Positions 5,601-14,061 of a DNA stretch of 19,669 nt are shown here, in pieces. A program made the translations under genes and the position numbers. The notes under the pieces were generated by a model. The model was not told where the DNA came from and did no database searches. It was given only the letters and a program-made list of their open reading frames with translations. Each line of letters opens with the position of its first letter. Positions within the stretch are counted from its first letter, which is position 1. Source of the DNA: Clostridia bacterium (GTDB taxonomy: Bacteria; Bacillota; Clostridia; Christensenellales; Aristaeellaceae); contig JAFPYA010000038.1 in NCBI GenBank assembly GCA_017412445.1, positions 1-19,669 on the forward strand, read 5' to 3'.

Positions 5601-6740
5601 ATGAAGGTATGTGTGGTCTGCGATGTGCTGGGCCGTGAGAACAACGGCACGACCATCGCGGCGATGAATCTTATACGCAGCTTGAAAAGCAAGGGGCACA
5701 CGGTGAACGTGGTCTGCCCCGACGAGGACAGGCGGGGGCAGGAGGGCTTTTACGTGGTGCCGCGCCTGCATCTGGGACCCTTTGACAGCTATGTGGCCAA
5801 AAACGGCGTGGTGCTGGCAAAAGCGGACAAGCGGATAATAGGCGAGGCCATGGAGGGCGCGGACGCCGTGCACGTGATGATGGCGTTTGCGCTTGGCAAG
5901 GCGGCTGCGAAGATGGCAAAGCAAAGGGGAATTGCGCTCACGGCGGGCTTTCACTGTCAGGCGGAAAACTTCACGGGGCATATATTCATGCGGGACGTGC
6001 CGCTCGCAAACCGCATAACATATAAGGTGTTTTACAAGCGGCTCTATAAACGCTGCGACATGATACATTATCCCACCCAGTTCATGCGCGACACGTTTGA
6101 AAAGGTGGTGGGCAAAACCAGCGGCACGGTCATTTCAAACGGCGTGAACAGGCGCTTTACGCCGGGCGAGGGCGAAAGCAGGCAGCCCGGGCACTACACG
6201 GTGCTATATACGGGCAGATACGGCCCGGAAAAAAGCCACGATCTGCTCTTAAAGGGCATAGCGCTGAGCAGGCACGTTAAGGACATAGACCTGATTTTAG
6301 CGGGCGCGGGCCCAAAGGAGCAGGAGATAAAAAAGCTGGTGAAGAAGCTCGGCATCCCCATGCCCACGATGCGCTTTTTCGGCAGGGAAGAGATGCCGGA
6401 CGTGATACGCTCCGCCGACCTCTACGTGCATCCCGCCGAGATAGAGCTCGAGTCCATAGCCTGCCTCGAGGCCATCGCCTGCGGCGTAGTGCCGCTGATT
6501 TCAAATTCGCCGCGCTCGGCCGCGGGCGGCTTTGCGCTGAGCGAAAAAAACCTGTTCCAATACGACGACCCCTCTGATCTCGCCCAAAAGCTCGACTGGT
6601 GGCTTGAGCATCCCGAGGAAAAACGCGCCTGCAGCAGGCAATACGCGGGCTACGCCGAGCGCTTCGACTTTGACAGGTGCATGGACGAGATGGAAAAAAT
6701 GATACTTTCGGCCGTGGAGGCAAACAGGCATGGCAGCTAA
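5601..6740 (+). CDS. Glycosyltransferase family 4 (GT-B fold)
   Basis: 379 aa, typical length for a GT4 retaining enzyme that transfers a sugar from a nucleotide-sugar donor. The N-terminal Rossmann half starts MKVCVVCDV and has the NNGTT acceptor-side loop; the C-terminal half starts near VLYTGRYGPEKS, the usual donor-domain entry. The E-x7-E motif is present (Glu282 and Glu290), followed by ACGVVPLIS. Overall pattern resembles lipid glycosyltransferases that make glycosyl-diacylglycerols, but the acceptor cannot be read from sequence. It overlaps by 11 bases the following PlsC-like acyltransferase, which supports a role in glycolipid or lipid-linked glycan synthesis at the inner membrane face. 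The ATG lacks a strong ribosome binding site; only CGGA is near, so coupling to the upstream gene is possible. Confidence 0.9.
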   Translation: MKVCVVCDVLGRENNGTTIAAMNLIRSLKSKGHTVNVVCPDEDRRGQEGFYVVPRLHLGPFDSYVAKNGVVLAKADKRIIGEAMEGADAVHVMMAFALGKAAAKMAKQRGIALTAGFHCQAENFTGHIFMRDVPLANRITYKVFYKRLYKRCDMIHYPTQFMRDTFEKVVGKTSGTVISNGVNRRFTPGEGESRQPGHYTVLYTGRYGPEKSHDLLLKGIALSRHVKDIDLILAGAGPKEQEIKKLVKKLGIPMPTMRFFGREEMPDVIRSADLYVHPAEIELESIACLEAIACGVVPLISNSPRSAAGGFALSEKNLFQYDDPSDLAQKLDWWLEHPEEKRACSRQYAGYAERFDFDRCMDEMEKMILSAVEANRHGS

Positions 6741-7527
6741 AAAAACGATATACTATACCGACGAGCTCAACGACGACTTTGCCGGCAACGACATAAACAC
6801 AAAGCGCGTGCCGCCGGACTTCAAATTTCTGCACAGCGGCAGGGCGTGGCGGGTAATACAGTTTATACTCTACTACTTTGTGGCGTTGCCCATAGTGTAC
6901 ATCGCTGCGAAGCTCTATCTGGGGCTCAGGTTTGAAGACCGCAAAAACCTCAAAAAGGCGGGCAAGGGCGGCGTGTTCCTCTACGGCAACCACACGCGCG
7001 ACCTTGACGCGTTTGTGCCGGCGCTGGCGGCGTTCCCCAGGCGCGCGGACATAGTGTGCAACCCTGACGCCGTGTCGATACCGGGCTTAAGGACGCTGGT
7101 GCAGATGTTCGGCGCGCTGCCCCTGCCCACCGAGTTTTCGGGCATGCTCAGCTTTATGAACGCGCTGTTCGCCTGCGTGAAAAACGGAGACTGCGTGACC
7201 ATATACCCTGAGGCGCACGTGTGGCCGTTTTACACAGGCATACGCCCCTTCAAGGCGGACTCGTTCTGCTATCCCATGAAGAACCTGACGCCCGTGGTGG
7301 CTATGGTCACGCGCTACACAAAGCGCAGGGGACTGTTTGCACTGTGCCGCCGCCCCGGCATGACGGTCAGCTTTTCCGAGCCGTTTTATCCCGACCCGAG
7401 CCTCGGGCTTCGCAAGGGACAGCAGCAGCTCAGGGACGAGGTGTATGCCTTCATGTGCGAAAAGGCCGCCCTTCCCGGCAACGTGGAATATATTCATTAC
7501 GTAAAAAAGAGCGATATCGGCGCCTGA
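6730..7527 (+). CDS. 1-acyl-sn-glycerol-3-phosphate acyltransferase-like protein (PlsC family)
   Basis: 265 aa. The acyltransferase HX4D motif is HTRDLD (His88 to Asp93) within VFLYGNHTRDLDAF. The later substrate-binding motif, usually EGTRS, is replaced by IYPEAHVWP (about 158-165). A hydrophobic segment at about 43-62 anchors it to the membrane. The family transfers an acyl chain to a lysophospholipid; here the pairing with the GT4 enzyme (11-base overlap, GGAGG inside the upstream gene) suggests acylation of a glycolipid or its precursor, or phosphatidic acid supply. Known PlsC proteins usually retain EGTR, so the substrate may differ. Confidence 0.88.
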   Translation: MAAKKTIYYTDELNDDFAGNDINTKRVPPDFKFLHSGRAWRVIQFILYYFVALPIVYIAAKLYLGLRFEDRKNLKKAGKGGVFLYGNHTRDLDAFVPALAAFPRRADIVCNPDAVSIPGLRTLVQMFGALPLPTEFSGMLSFMNALFACVKNGDCVTIYPEAHVWPFYTGIRPFKADSFCYPMKNLTPVVAMVTRYTKRRGLFALCRRPGMTVSFSEPFYPDPSLGLRKGQQQLRDEVYAFMCEKAALPGNVEYIHYVKKSDIGA

Positions 7528-7531
7528 AGCG

Positions 7532-7560
7532 TTGATATCGTTTTAGTTTTGTGGTAAAAT
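7532..7560 (+). promoter_or_regulatory. Promoter upstream of the isomerase gene
   Basis: TTGATA (7532-7537), a 17-base spacer and TAAAAT (7555-7560), with TGG just before the -10 box (extended -10 at 7552-7554). It lies directly after the acyltransferase stop and suggests that the isomerase-TrmO pair is a new transcription unit. Confidence 0.72.
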
Positions 7561-7595
7561 AAAACCAAATCGCTATGTGAAAGGACGTATTGTAT

Positions 7596-8450
7596 ATGAA
7601 GATCGCAGTCAGCTCTTACAGCTTCTCTCAGGCCATGTGGGACGGCCGCATGACGATCAGGGACGTTATTCCCAAGGCTGCCAAAATGGGCTTTGAGGGC
7701 GTTGAAATCGTGCGCGGGAATCAATCCGACGAGGAGATGCGCGCTTTGGCCGTGGAGCTTAAAAAGCAGTCCGACGGCGAGGGCATACCCGTGATCGCCT
7801 ACATGGTGGGTGCGGACTTCCTCAAAAACGGGCTTGACAGGCAGGTAGAGACGCTCAAGCGCGAGGCCGAGGTCGCAAGCCTCTTGAACGCCAAGCGCAT
7901 GCGCCACGATTCCACCGCGGGCGAGGACGCAAGCGGCAAAAAGTACACCGTGGAGGAGGCACTGCCCATAGTGGCCGAGGGCTACAGGCGCGTGACCGAG
8001 TTTGCGGCGGGTTTGGGCGTGCACACAATGATAGAGAACCACGGCTACTTCTTCCAGCACTCCGACAGGGTCAAAAAGCTGATTGAGGCCGTGAATCACC
8101 CCAACTTTGGCTGGCTTATGGACATGGGCAACTTTATGTGCGCCGATCAGGTGAGCACCGAGGCAGTTAAGACTGCCGCGCCTCTGGCCGTGCACGCCCA
8201 TGCAAAGGACTTCCACTACAAAAAGAAGGGCGAATACGTGCCGCCGCAGGGCTGGTTCACCACCGCGAACGGCAACTATCTGCGCGGCGCGATAATAGGC
8301 CACGGCGTGGTCAACGTGCCCGAGTGCCTGAGGATACTCAAGGCCACCGGCTACGACCATTGGCTCAGCGTCGAGTTCGAGGGCATGGAGGACTGCATAA
8401 AGGCGCTGGAGTACGACTTAAGCAACCTTAAGGAGATGCTCGCCAAGTGA
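7596..8450 (+). CDS. Sugar phosphate isomerase/epimerase (xylose isomerase-like TIM barrel)
   Basis: 284 aa with the ATG at 7596, chosen over an in-frame TTG at 7590 because AAGGA at 7581-7585 gives acceptable spacing to the ATG. The fold is the AP-endonuclease-2/xylose-isomerase-like TIM barrel: MKIAVSSYSF at the start, GFEGVEI for the second strand, MIENHG with the metal Glu, GWLMDMGN with Asp, HAHAKDFH with His, and SVEFEG with the last Glu. These are the usual metal ligands, so the enzyme is probably active. IolE, hydroxypyruvate isomerase or ketose epimerases are close relatives; substrate is not predictable. It overlaps trmO by 4 bases (GTGA), which indicates translational coupling but not shared pathway. 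Confidence 0.88.
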   Translation: MKIAVSSYSFSQAMWDGRMTIRDVIPKAAKMGFEGVEIVRGNQSDEEMRALAVELKKQSDGEGIPVIAYMVGADFLKNGLDRQVETLKREAEVASLLNAKRMRHDSTAGEDASGKKYTVEEALPIVAEGYRRVTEFAAGLGVHTMIENHGYFFQHSDRVKKLIEAVNHPNFGWLMDMGNFMCADQVSTEAVKTAAPLAVHAHAKDFHYKKKGEYVPPQGWFTTANGNYLRGAIIGHGVVNVPECLRILKATGYDHWLSVEFEGMEDCIKALEYDLSNLKEMLAK

Positions 8451-9115
8451 CGCTTACCCCCGTGGCGCGGCTCGAAAACGACTTTCCAACAAAGTTCGGC
8501 CTGCCGCGCCAAAGCGGGCTGAACGGGGCGCTGATCAGCCGCGTGGTCATGGAAAAGCCCTATGCGCGCGAGGATTTTCTGCGCGGCATAGGCGACTATA
8601 GCCATCTGTGGCTGCTCTGGGGCTTCGACGTGCCCGCAAGCGCAAACGCAACGGTGAGGCCGCCCAGGCTCGGCGGCAACGAGCGGCGCGGCGTGTTTGC
8701 CACACGCTCGCCCTTCAGGCCGAACCCCCTTGGGCTCACTGTGGTCAGGCTCGAAAAGGTGGAAATCGGCGCGGGCACGGCGTGCCTCACGGTTTCGGGC
8801 GCGGACATGAAGAGCGGCACGCTCATATACGACATAAAGCCCTACATCCCTTACGCGGACTGCGTGACTGATGCAATCGGCGGCTTTGCCGACGCGCACG
8901 CGAACGACAGGCTGAACGTGGTGTTCCCGGAGAGCTTAAAGGCGCTTTTGCCGCAGGACAAGCTCCCCGCGCTTATAAGCGCCTTAAGTCAGGACCCGCG
9001 CCCGCAGTACCAGAACGACCCCGCGCGCGTGTACGGCTTTTACTACGCGGGCAGGGACGTGCGCTTCAGGGTGGACGGCGGCACGCTCACGGTTATCGAA
9101 ATCAATACGCTTTAA
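8447..9115 (+). CDS. trmO: tRNA (N6-threonylcarbamoyladenosine37-N6)-methyltransferase TrmO
   Basis: 222 aa. TrmO (YaeB/TsaA) uses S-adenosylmethionine to methylate t6A at position 37 of ACY-decoding tRNA-Thr, giving m6t6A. Visible family motifs are FPTKFGLPRQSGLN near the N-terminus, HLWLLWGFD, the central ATRSPFRPNPLGLT and then SGADMKSGTLIYDIKPY, which form the SAM-binding beta-barrel. The C-terminal region ends with YYAGRDVRFR, the usual tail. The GTG start at 8447 overlaps the upstream stop by 4 bases, with AAGGAG at 8430-8435. TrmO is usually a stand-alone housekeeping gene; its neighbour here is an isomerase with no clear link. Confidence 0.95.
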   Translation: MTLTPVARLENDFPTKFGLPRQSGLNGALISRVVMEKPYAREDFLRGIGDYSHLWLLWGFDVPASANATVRPPRLGGNERRGVFATRSPFRPNPLGLTVVRLEKVEIGAGTACLTVSGADMKSGTLIYDIKPYIPYADCVTDAIGGFADAHANDRLNVVFPESLKALLPQDKLPALISALSQDPRPQYQNDPARVYGFYYAGRDVRFRVDGGTLTVIEINTL

Positions 9116-9131
9116 ACCTGAGAGGTTCAAC

Positions 9132-9776
9132 GTGGCAAAGAAAAAGAAGCTATCCAGAAAAAAACGTATACTGAGGCTCAGAATACTTGTGCTGCTGGTT
9201 GCGCTGATACTCATCGCGGGCATAGCAGGTCTTTTGCACCTTATTTTCAGCGACGGCTACACGCTTTCGGACGAGAGCGACCCCGTGGCCACGCTCACGC
9301 TGTCTAATGGCAAAAAGGTGATAGTGGAATTGTACAAGGACAGTGCGCCCGAAACCGTGGCCAGCTTCATTTACCTTGCCAACAGCGGCTTTTACGACGG
9401 GCTTGCGCTGAAACCGTCGGGCGATGGTTCAAGGCTGCAGACCGGCGACAACGCGCTGGACGGCACGGGCAACGCGGGCTACAGCATAAAGGGCGAGTTC
9501 GCGTTGAACGGCTTTGAAAACGCGCTTTCCCACACCAGGGGCACGCTGTCCATGGCGCGGCTCACCGGCTATGACAGCGCCTCGAGCCAGTTCTTTATCG
9601 CCCTTGCGGACATGCCCTACCTCGACGGCGCCTACGCTTCGTTCGGCACGGTGGTAAAGGGCATGGAGCATCTCAGCCGCCTTTCCGGCACCCAAGGCAC
9701 ATACATAAAAAGCATAAGGGTGGACGCAAAGGAATTTTCGTACGATTTTCAGAGGCTGCCCCTCGTGACCCCGTAA
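9132..9776 (+). CDS. Membrane-anchored cyclophilin-like protein lacking catalytic residues
   Basis: 214 aa with a GTG start and GAGAGG at good spacing. A Lys/Arg-rich N-terminus and a hydrophobic helix (about 18-39) anchor it, with the rest outside. From about residue 52 it follows the bacterial cyclophilin fold (VATLTLSNG, APETVASFIYLANSGFYDG, IKGEF, TRGTLSMAR, SSQFFIAL, LDGAYASFGTV). It aligns without gaps to the adjacent intact cyclophilin around the active site, but the catalytic HR pair is Lys94-Pro95 and FM is Ser100-Arg101; only the Gln (103) remains. Prolyl isomerase activity is therefore unlikely; it may be a binding or chaperone module at the cell surface. Because it is followed by a true cyclophilin, tandem duplication and divergence is the likely origin. 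Confidence 0.9.
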   Translation: MAKKKKLSRKKRILRLRILVLLVALILIAGIAGLLHLIFSDGYTLSDESDPVATLTLSNGKKVIVELYKDSAPETVASFIYLANSGFYDGLALKPSGDGSRLQTGDNALDGTGNAGYSIKGEFALNGFENALSHTRGTLSMARLTGYDSASSQFFIALADMPYLDGAYASFGTVVKGMEHLSRLSGTQGTYIKSIRVDAKEFSYDFQRLPLVTP

Positions 9777-9833
9777 ATATTTGCATCCCCGAATACATCC
9801 ATTAAAAATCTATATCTGCAAGGAGAAACACGC

Positions 9834-10349
9834 ATGAAAAACCCGATCGTGACGTTTGAAATGGAATCCGGCGACAAATTCACCGCCGAGCTCTACCCCG
9901 AAATCGCCCCCGAAACCGTGGGCAACTTCGTCTGCCTCGTAAAGCAGGGCTTTTACGACGGGCTGATTTTCCACCGCGTAATAAGCGGCTTCATGATTCA
10001 GGGCGGCGACCCCACCGGCACGGGCATGGGCGGCCCCGAATGGCGCATAAAGGGCGAGTTCAGGCAGAACGGCTTTGACAACAAGCTCAGGCATGAGCGC
10101 GGCGTGCTCTCGATGGCGCGCTCGATGATGCCCAACTCCGCAGGCAGCCAGTTCTTCGTCATGCACAAGACCTCGCCGCACCTTGACGGCGGCTACGCGG
10201 CCTTCGGCAAGGTTACCGAGGGCATCGAGACCATAGATAAAATCGCCGCCTGCAAGACCGACATGAGCGACAGGCCGCTCACCGAGCAGCGCATGAAGAA
10301 GGTTACCGTAGAGGACTTCGGGCAGCAGTTCCCGTTCAAAAAGCTGTAA
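9834..10349 (+). CDS. Peptidyl-prolyl cis-trans isomerase, cyclophilin type
   Basis: 171 aa, normal length for a cytosolic bacterial cyclophilin (PpiB-like), which catalyses cis/trans isomerisation of Xaa-Pro bonds. There is no signal peptide. Active-site residues are present: FHRVI with Arg48, FMIQGGD with Phe53, Met54 and Gln56, then SQFFV (Phe108) and SPHLDG. The human-type Trp is absent, as usual in this group. The ATG at 9834 has AAGGAG at 9820-9825. The gene follows its degenerate anchored paralogue by 57 bases and precedes an SGNH hydrolase by 6 bases. Its Ile codons are less biased to AUA than most genes in the window, as is common for well-expressed genes. Confidence 0.96.
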   Translation: MKNPIVTFEMESGDKFTAELYPEIAPETVGNFVCLVKQGFYDGLIFHRVISGFMIQGGDPTGTGMGGPEWRIKGEFRQNGFDNKLRHERGVLSMARSMMPNSAGSQFFVMHKTSPHLDGGYAAFGKVTEGIETIDKIAACKTDMSDRPLTEQRMKKVTVEDFGQQFPFKKL

Positions 10350-10355
10350 ATACAT

Positions 10356-10991
10356 ATGAAGCGCATACTTTTTCAGGGCGACTCGATAACCGACGCCCAT
10401 CGCTCGAGGGACAACGACTTTTTCGCCGGCAACGGCTATCCCACGCTGCTGGCGGGCTATCTGGGCTATAAGTACCCCGGCGAATACGAGTGCCTGAACC
10501 GCGGCATAAGCGGCGACAGGATAGTGGACCTGTTCTCCCGCGTGAAGGCGGATTTCATTCACCTGAAGCCCGATGTAATAAGCATACTCATAGGCATAAA
10601 CGACGTCTGGCACGAGATTACGCGCCAAAACGGCGTGGACGCGGGCAAGTTCGCCCTGGTGTACGAGCTTTTGCTGAGCGAACTGAAAGAGGCGCTCCCC
10701 GAGGTCAGATTTGTGCTGATGGAGCCCTTCGTGCTGCCGGGCAGGGGCACGGTGAGCGACGAGGAGAACCCCGGGCGCTTTGAGACCTTCACTCGCGAGG
10801 TGAAGCTCAGGCAGGAGACGGTAAGGCGGCTTGCGGAAAAGACGCAGTCCGTGTTCGTGCCCCTGCAAAAGCCGCTTGACGACGCCTGCCTGAAGGCCGC
10901 GCCCTCTCACTGGCTGATAGACGGCGTGCATCCCACCGCGGCGGGTCACGCGCTCATAGCCGATGAGTGGCTCAAGGCCATGGGGCTTTAA
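10356..10991 (+). CDS. SGNH/GDSL hydrolase (esterase or lipase-like)
   Basis: 211 aa. The SGNH catalytic set is complete: GDSI with Ser10, RGISGD with Gly53 (block II), IGINDVWHE with Asn82 (block III), and the DGVHP block V with Asp189 and His192. The family hydrolyses ester or acetyl groups of lipids, carbohydrates or peptidoglycan. No signal peptide is present, so it acts in the cytosol unless exported by another route. It follows the cyclophilin gene closely (6 bases) and is separated from the MATE gene by a short gap. The adjacent envelope and lipid genes make a carbohydrate acetylesterase or lysophospholipase role plausible, but this is inference. Confidence 0.93.
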   Translation: MKRILFQGDSITDAHRSRDNDFFAGNGYPTLLAGYLGYKYPGEYECLNRGISGDRIVDLFSRVKADFIHLKPDVISILIGINDVWHEITRQNGVDAGKFALVYELLLSELKEALPEVRFVLMEPFVLPGRGTVSDEENPGRFETFTREVKLRQETVRRLAEKTQSVFVPLQKPLDDACLKAAPSHWLIDGVHPTAAGHALIADEWLKAMGL

Positions 10992-11033
10992 GCAAATAAA
11001 AACGCTTTGGAGGCGTTAAAAAAGCACGGATTT

Positions 11034-12356
11034 ATGAAGCCCATGCTCAACGACAGGGCGCGCTTTGTGCTGCCCGTCATAGCGGAAAACATGTTCACGG
11101 CGTCCGTGTCGCTGGTGTATTCGGCGGTTACGGGCGCGATAAGCGCGGATTCGCTGGCCGCGTCTCAGGTGGGCAATCAGGCCATGAACGTGATAAGCGC
11201 GCTGTTTTGCGTGCTCACCACGGGCTCGGCGATACTGGCGGCGCGCCTGACCGGCAGGGGCGACTACAAAAACGCATCCATGACCGTGGAGCAGACGGTG
11301 CTGCTTTCGCCCGCCTTTTCCGTCGCGGTCACGGCGCTTTTGCTTCTGTTTACGCCCTTTATAATGACGCTGCTCATGCCCGGGGCGGAGGAGACGTTTT
11401 TAAGGGAAGGCACCGACTACTTCAGAATGATACTTCTGAGCGTGCCGTTTCTGGTGTTCTCAAACGCGGCCTCGGGCATACTCAGAGCCGTGGGGCAGTC
11501 GAGGGGCGTGCTCTTCGGCACGGTGATTACAAACCTTACCCAGCTGCTCGGCCTGTTTTTGTTCACGCGCGTCTGGCCGATGGAGGTAAAGGGCGTGGCG
11601 CTCGCGTCGGTATTGTGCCGTGCGGCGGGCAGCGCCTACTTCCTCATAATGCTCTTCAAAAACCACAGGGGCTTTAAGCTGATGCCCCGGCGCATGCTCA
11701 GGCCGGACGCGGCCACCATAAAGCGCATATTCCGCGTGGGTCTCCCCGCGTGCGTGGATGGGCTTGCGGTGCAGACAGCCTACCTCGTGATAAACTCCAT
11801 GATGGTGGGCATGGGCGGCATCAACGCGCAGGTGGCGGGCGTGCTGTCCTCGGTGCTCCTGTTTACGGGCATAACGCAGGGCATAGGCTCCGCGGTAAGC
11901 ACGACGATAGTGGGGCAGACGGTAGGCGCGGGCGACATACAGGGCGCGCGCGTCCACATGCGCAAAACGCTCCTTTACTGCGAAGGAGTGAGCATGCTTT
12001 TGTGCCTGATCGCGCTTTTGCTGCCTCACGCGGGCGCGGGTCTGTTCACGCGAAACGAGGCGATACGCTCGGCCGCCTCCGCGTTCATGTGGATACAGAT
12101 ACCCTACTGCATAGCCGCCGTTGGCGTGAACGTGTGCGAGCCGGCGCTCAGGGTGGGTGGCGACGTGAGGTTTGCCATGCTGTCAATAAGCCTGTGCGTG
12201 CTTCTGATACGCCTGCCCCTCACGTACCTTCTGTGCGTGCGATTGGGGATGGGCGTCAGGGGCGTCTACTACGCAAACGTGCTGTCGCTGGGCACGCGCT
12301 TCGTGCTCTCTTATATAAGGATAAACGGCAATAAATGGGGAAAGACGGAACTGTGA
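11034..12356 (+). CDS. MATE family efflux transporter
   Basis: About 440 aa with about 12 hydrophobic helices, the size and layout of MATE exporters that move drugs or metabolites out using Na+ or H+ gradients. Recognisable features are the opening LNDRARFVLPVIAENMFTA, the QVGNQAMNVIS helix, the NAASGILRAVGQSRG segment and the second-half GLPACVDGLAVQ. The start is uncertain: an in-frame TTG at 11007 would add nine residues but its would-be Shine-Dalgarno is absent; the ATG at 11034 has only weak CGGA upstream. GGAGG at 11009-11013 sits in the loop of a small AACGC/GCGTT hairpin, too far from either start. The gene end overlaps the ABC exporter start. Substrate is unknown. Confidence 0.9.
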   Translation: MKPMLNDRARFVLPVIAENMFTASVSLVYSAVTGAISADSLAASQVGNQAMNVISALFCVLTTGSAILAARLTGRGDYKNASMTVEQTVLLSPAFSVAVTALLLLFTPFIMTLLMPGAEETFLREGTDYFRMILLSVPFLVFSNAASGILRAVGQSRGVLFGTVITNLTQLLGLFLFTRVWPMEVKGVALASVLCRAAGSAYFLIMLFKNHRGFKLMPRRMLRPDAATIKRIFRVGLPACVDGLAVQTAYLVINSMMVGMGGINAQVAGVLSSVLLFTGITQGIGSAVSTTIVGQTVGAGDIQGARVHMRKTLLYCEGVSMLLCLIALLLPHAGAGLFTRNEAIRSAASAFMWIQIPYCIAAVGVNVCEPALRVGGDVRFAMLSISLCVLLIRLPLTYLLCVRLGMGVRGVYYANVLSLGTRFVLSYIRINGNKWGKTEL

Positions 12357-14059
12357 GAAGCGAAACCGCCTCGGCATACTTAAAAAAATTCAAAAGCATA
12401 TTTTCGTCCGGCGTATACAAATCCATGCGGCGCTGGGCTAAGCCCGTGCGCGGCGCGGTGATCGTGTTCTGCGCGCTCACATGCGTAAGCTCGTTGCTTT
12501 CGCTTGGCGTGACTCTGGCCACAAAGGGGCTCATCGACGGCGCCACCTCAAAGCAGTCGGACAAGCTGTGGATGTACGGCGCGGCTCTCGCGGCGCTTAT
12601 CATAGCCGAAAGGGTAATAAGTGTAGTGGGCGCGCGCCTGCGCGTGCAGGCCTCGGCGAAGCTGCAAAAGAGCATGCAGTCGGACGTCACAAACGCGATA
12701 CTGGGCAAGGACTATTCTTCAATCAAATCATTTCACAGCGGCGAACTGGTAAACCGCGTGTTTTCGGACGTGTCAGTGGTCAAAAACGGCATAATGAACA
12801 TGCTGCCGAGCCTCGTGCGCACGCTCGTGAGCTTTACCGGCGCAGCGATAATACTGATCACGATGGACTGGCGCTTCGTGCCGGTGCTCATAGGCGCGGG
12901 GCTCATCGGCCTAATGCTGATGCTCCTGTTCAGAACGCCCATGAAAAACCGCCACAAGCGCATGCAGAAGGCGGAGGACAGGCTGCACGCCTCCACGCAG
13001 GAGACGCTTGAAAACATTCGCGTGATAAAGGCCAGCGTGAGCGAGGAGCGCGCCATAAGGCAATTGGACAGCGACCGCGAGCAGCTCAGCGGCGAGCAGA
13101 TACGAAACGGCCGCCTCTCAATACTCATGAACAACGGCATGGGCATAATGTTCGACCTGTCGTGGCTCGTGTGCAACCTCTGGGGCTGCGTAAAGATTTT
13201 CCGCGGCGAGTTCTCATACGGGTCGCTCGCGGCCATGATACAGCTTATAGGCCGCATACAGGCGCCCATCGCAAACGCCGTGAACCTGATGAGCCAGGTC
13301 TACGGTGTGGTGGCCTCGGCCGAGCGCCTCGAGGACGTGATAGGCCTTCCGGACGAGCGCATGGGCGGGGAAATCGGGCGCTTTGAGAGCGTCCGCTTCG
13401 ACGACGTGAGCTTTCAGTATGACGACGGCGTAAGCGAGGTGCTTCTGAACGTCAATTTCACTGTCAAAAAGGGCGACTTCGTAGCGCTCACAGGCATCTC
13501 GGGCGGCGGCAAAACCTCGCTGTTTCAGCTTTTGCTCGGTATATACCGTCCCACCTCGGGCAGCGTAATGTTTTCGGACGGCGTTAAGAGCGTCGCCGCG
13601 GGCAGGGGCACGCGGCCGCTGTTCGCCTACGTGCCTCAGGGCAACACGATCTTTTCGGGCACACTCAGGGAAAACCTGTGCCGCTTTTGCGACAACCCCA
13701 CTGAAGAGGCCATTTCAGGCGCGGTAAAGACCGCCTGCATAGATGACCTTGTAAACGAAATCGGCATGGACGCGATTCTGGGCGAAAGGGGCGTGGGCCT
13801 GAGCGAGGGTCAGCTTCAAAGGGTCGCAGTGGCGCGGGCGCTGCTCAGCGGCGCGCCGGTGCTTCTGCTGGACGAGGCCACGAGCGCGCTTGACGAAAAG
13901 ACGGAGGCGCGCATGCTTTCCAACCTCAGGAGCCTTAGCGGCAAGACCTGCATACTGGTCACGCACCGTCCCGCCGCGCTCAGAATCTGCGACTATCGCC
14001 TGCACGTGGACGGCGGGCGCGTTGAGAAGCTCGCCGCCATTCCCCGCGGCGCAATATAG
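12335..14059 (+). CDS. ABC transporter, fused permease and ATP-binding half-exporter
   Basis: 574 aa, full length for a half-exporter: a six-helix transmembrane domain (about 38-330) and an ATPase domain (about 355-565). Walker A is GISGGGKTS (about 387-395), the Q-loop AYVPQGN, the signature LSEGQ (about 489, in place of LSGGQ), Walker B VLLLDEATSALD (about 509-520) and the H-loop His in LVTHR. Such proteins dimerise and export lipids, peptides or drugs. Only one half is encoded here, so a homodimer is likely. The ATG at 12335 overlaps the MATE gene by 22 bases. An in-frame GTG at 12353 would give the same 4-base GTGA overlap seen at trmO, so the true start may be there. Co-transcription with a MATE exporter suggests a shared export or detoxification role. 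Confidence 0.93.
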   Translation: MGKDGTVRSETASAYLKKFKSIFSSGVYKSMRRWAKPVRGAVIVFCALTCVSSLLSLGVTLATKGLIDGATSKQSDKLWMYGAALAALIIAERVISVVGARLRVQASAKLQKSMQSDVTNAILGKDYSSIKSFHSGELVNRVFSDVSVVKNGIMNMLPSLVRTLVSFTGAAIILITMDWRFVPVLIGAGLIGLMLMLLFRTPMKNRHKRMQKAEDRLHASTQETLENIRVIKASVSEERAIRQLDSDREQLSGEQIRNGRLSILMNNGMGIMFDLSWLVCNLWGCVKIFRGEFSYGSLAAMIQLIGRIQAPIANAVNLMSQVYGVVASAERLEDVIGLPDERMGGEIGRFESVRFDDVSFQYDDGVSEVLLNVNFTVKKGDFVALTGISGGGKTSLFQLLLGIYRPTSGSVMFSDGVKSVAAGRGTRPLFAYVPQGNTIFSGTLRENLCRFCDNPTEEAISGAVKTACIDDLVNEIGMDAILGERGVGLSEGQLQRVAVARALLSGAPVLLLDEATSALDEKTEARMLSNLRSLSGKTCILVTHRPAALRICDYRLHVDGGRVEKLAAIPRGAI

Positions 14060-14061
14060 AT

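Noticed and set aside
7497..8360. Minus-strand frame opposite the isomerase gene
   Set aside because: Plus strand carries conserved TIM-barrel metal residues and its own promoter; antisense is unrelated in composition.
9781..9808. TTGCAT with TAAAAA as a promoter before the cytosolic cyclophilin
   Set aside because: Both boxes are weak and the spacing is 16; the gap is only 57 bases, so co-transcription is as likely.
9810..10949. Long open frame on the minus strand opposite the cyclophilin and SGNH hydrolase genes
   Set aside because: It is the shadow of two well-supported plus-strand genes; its translation is rich in His, Val, Ala and Arg with no motif, as expected from antisense of GC-rich codons.
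11001..11017. AACGC/GCGTT hairpin before the MATE gene as a terminator or attenuator
   Set aside because: Only five pairs, and the tail on the plus strand is A-rich. On the minus strand it has a T-run, but there is no minus-strand gene to end there.
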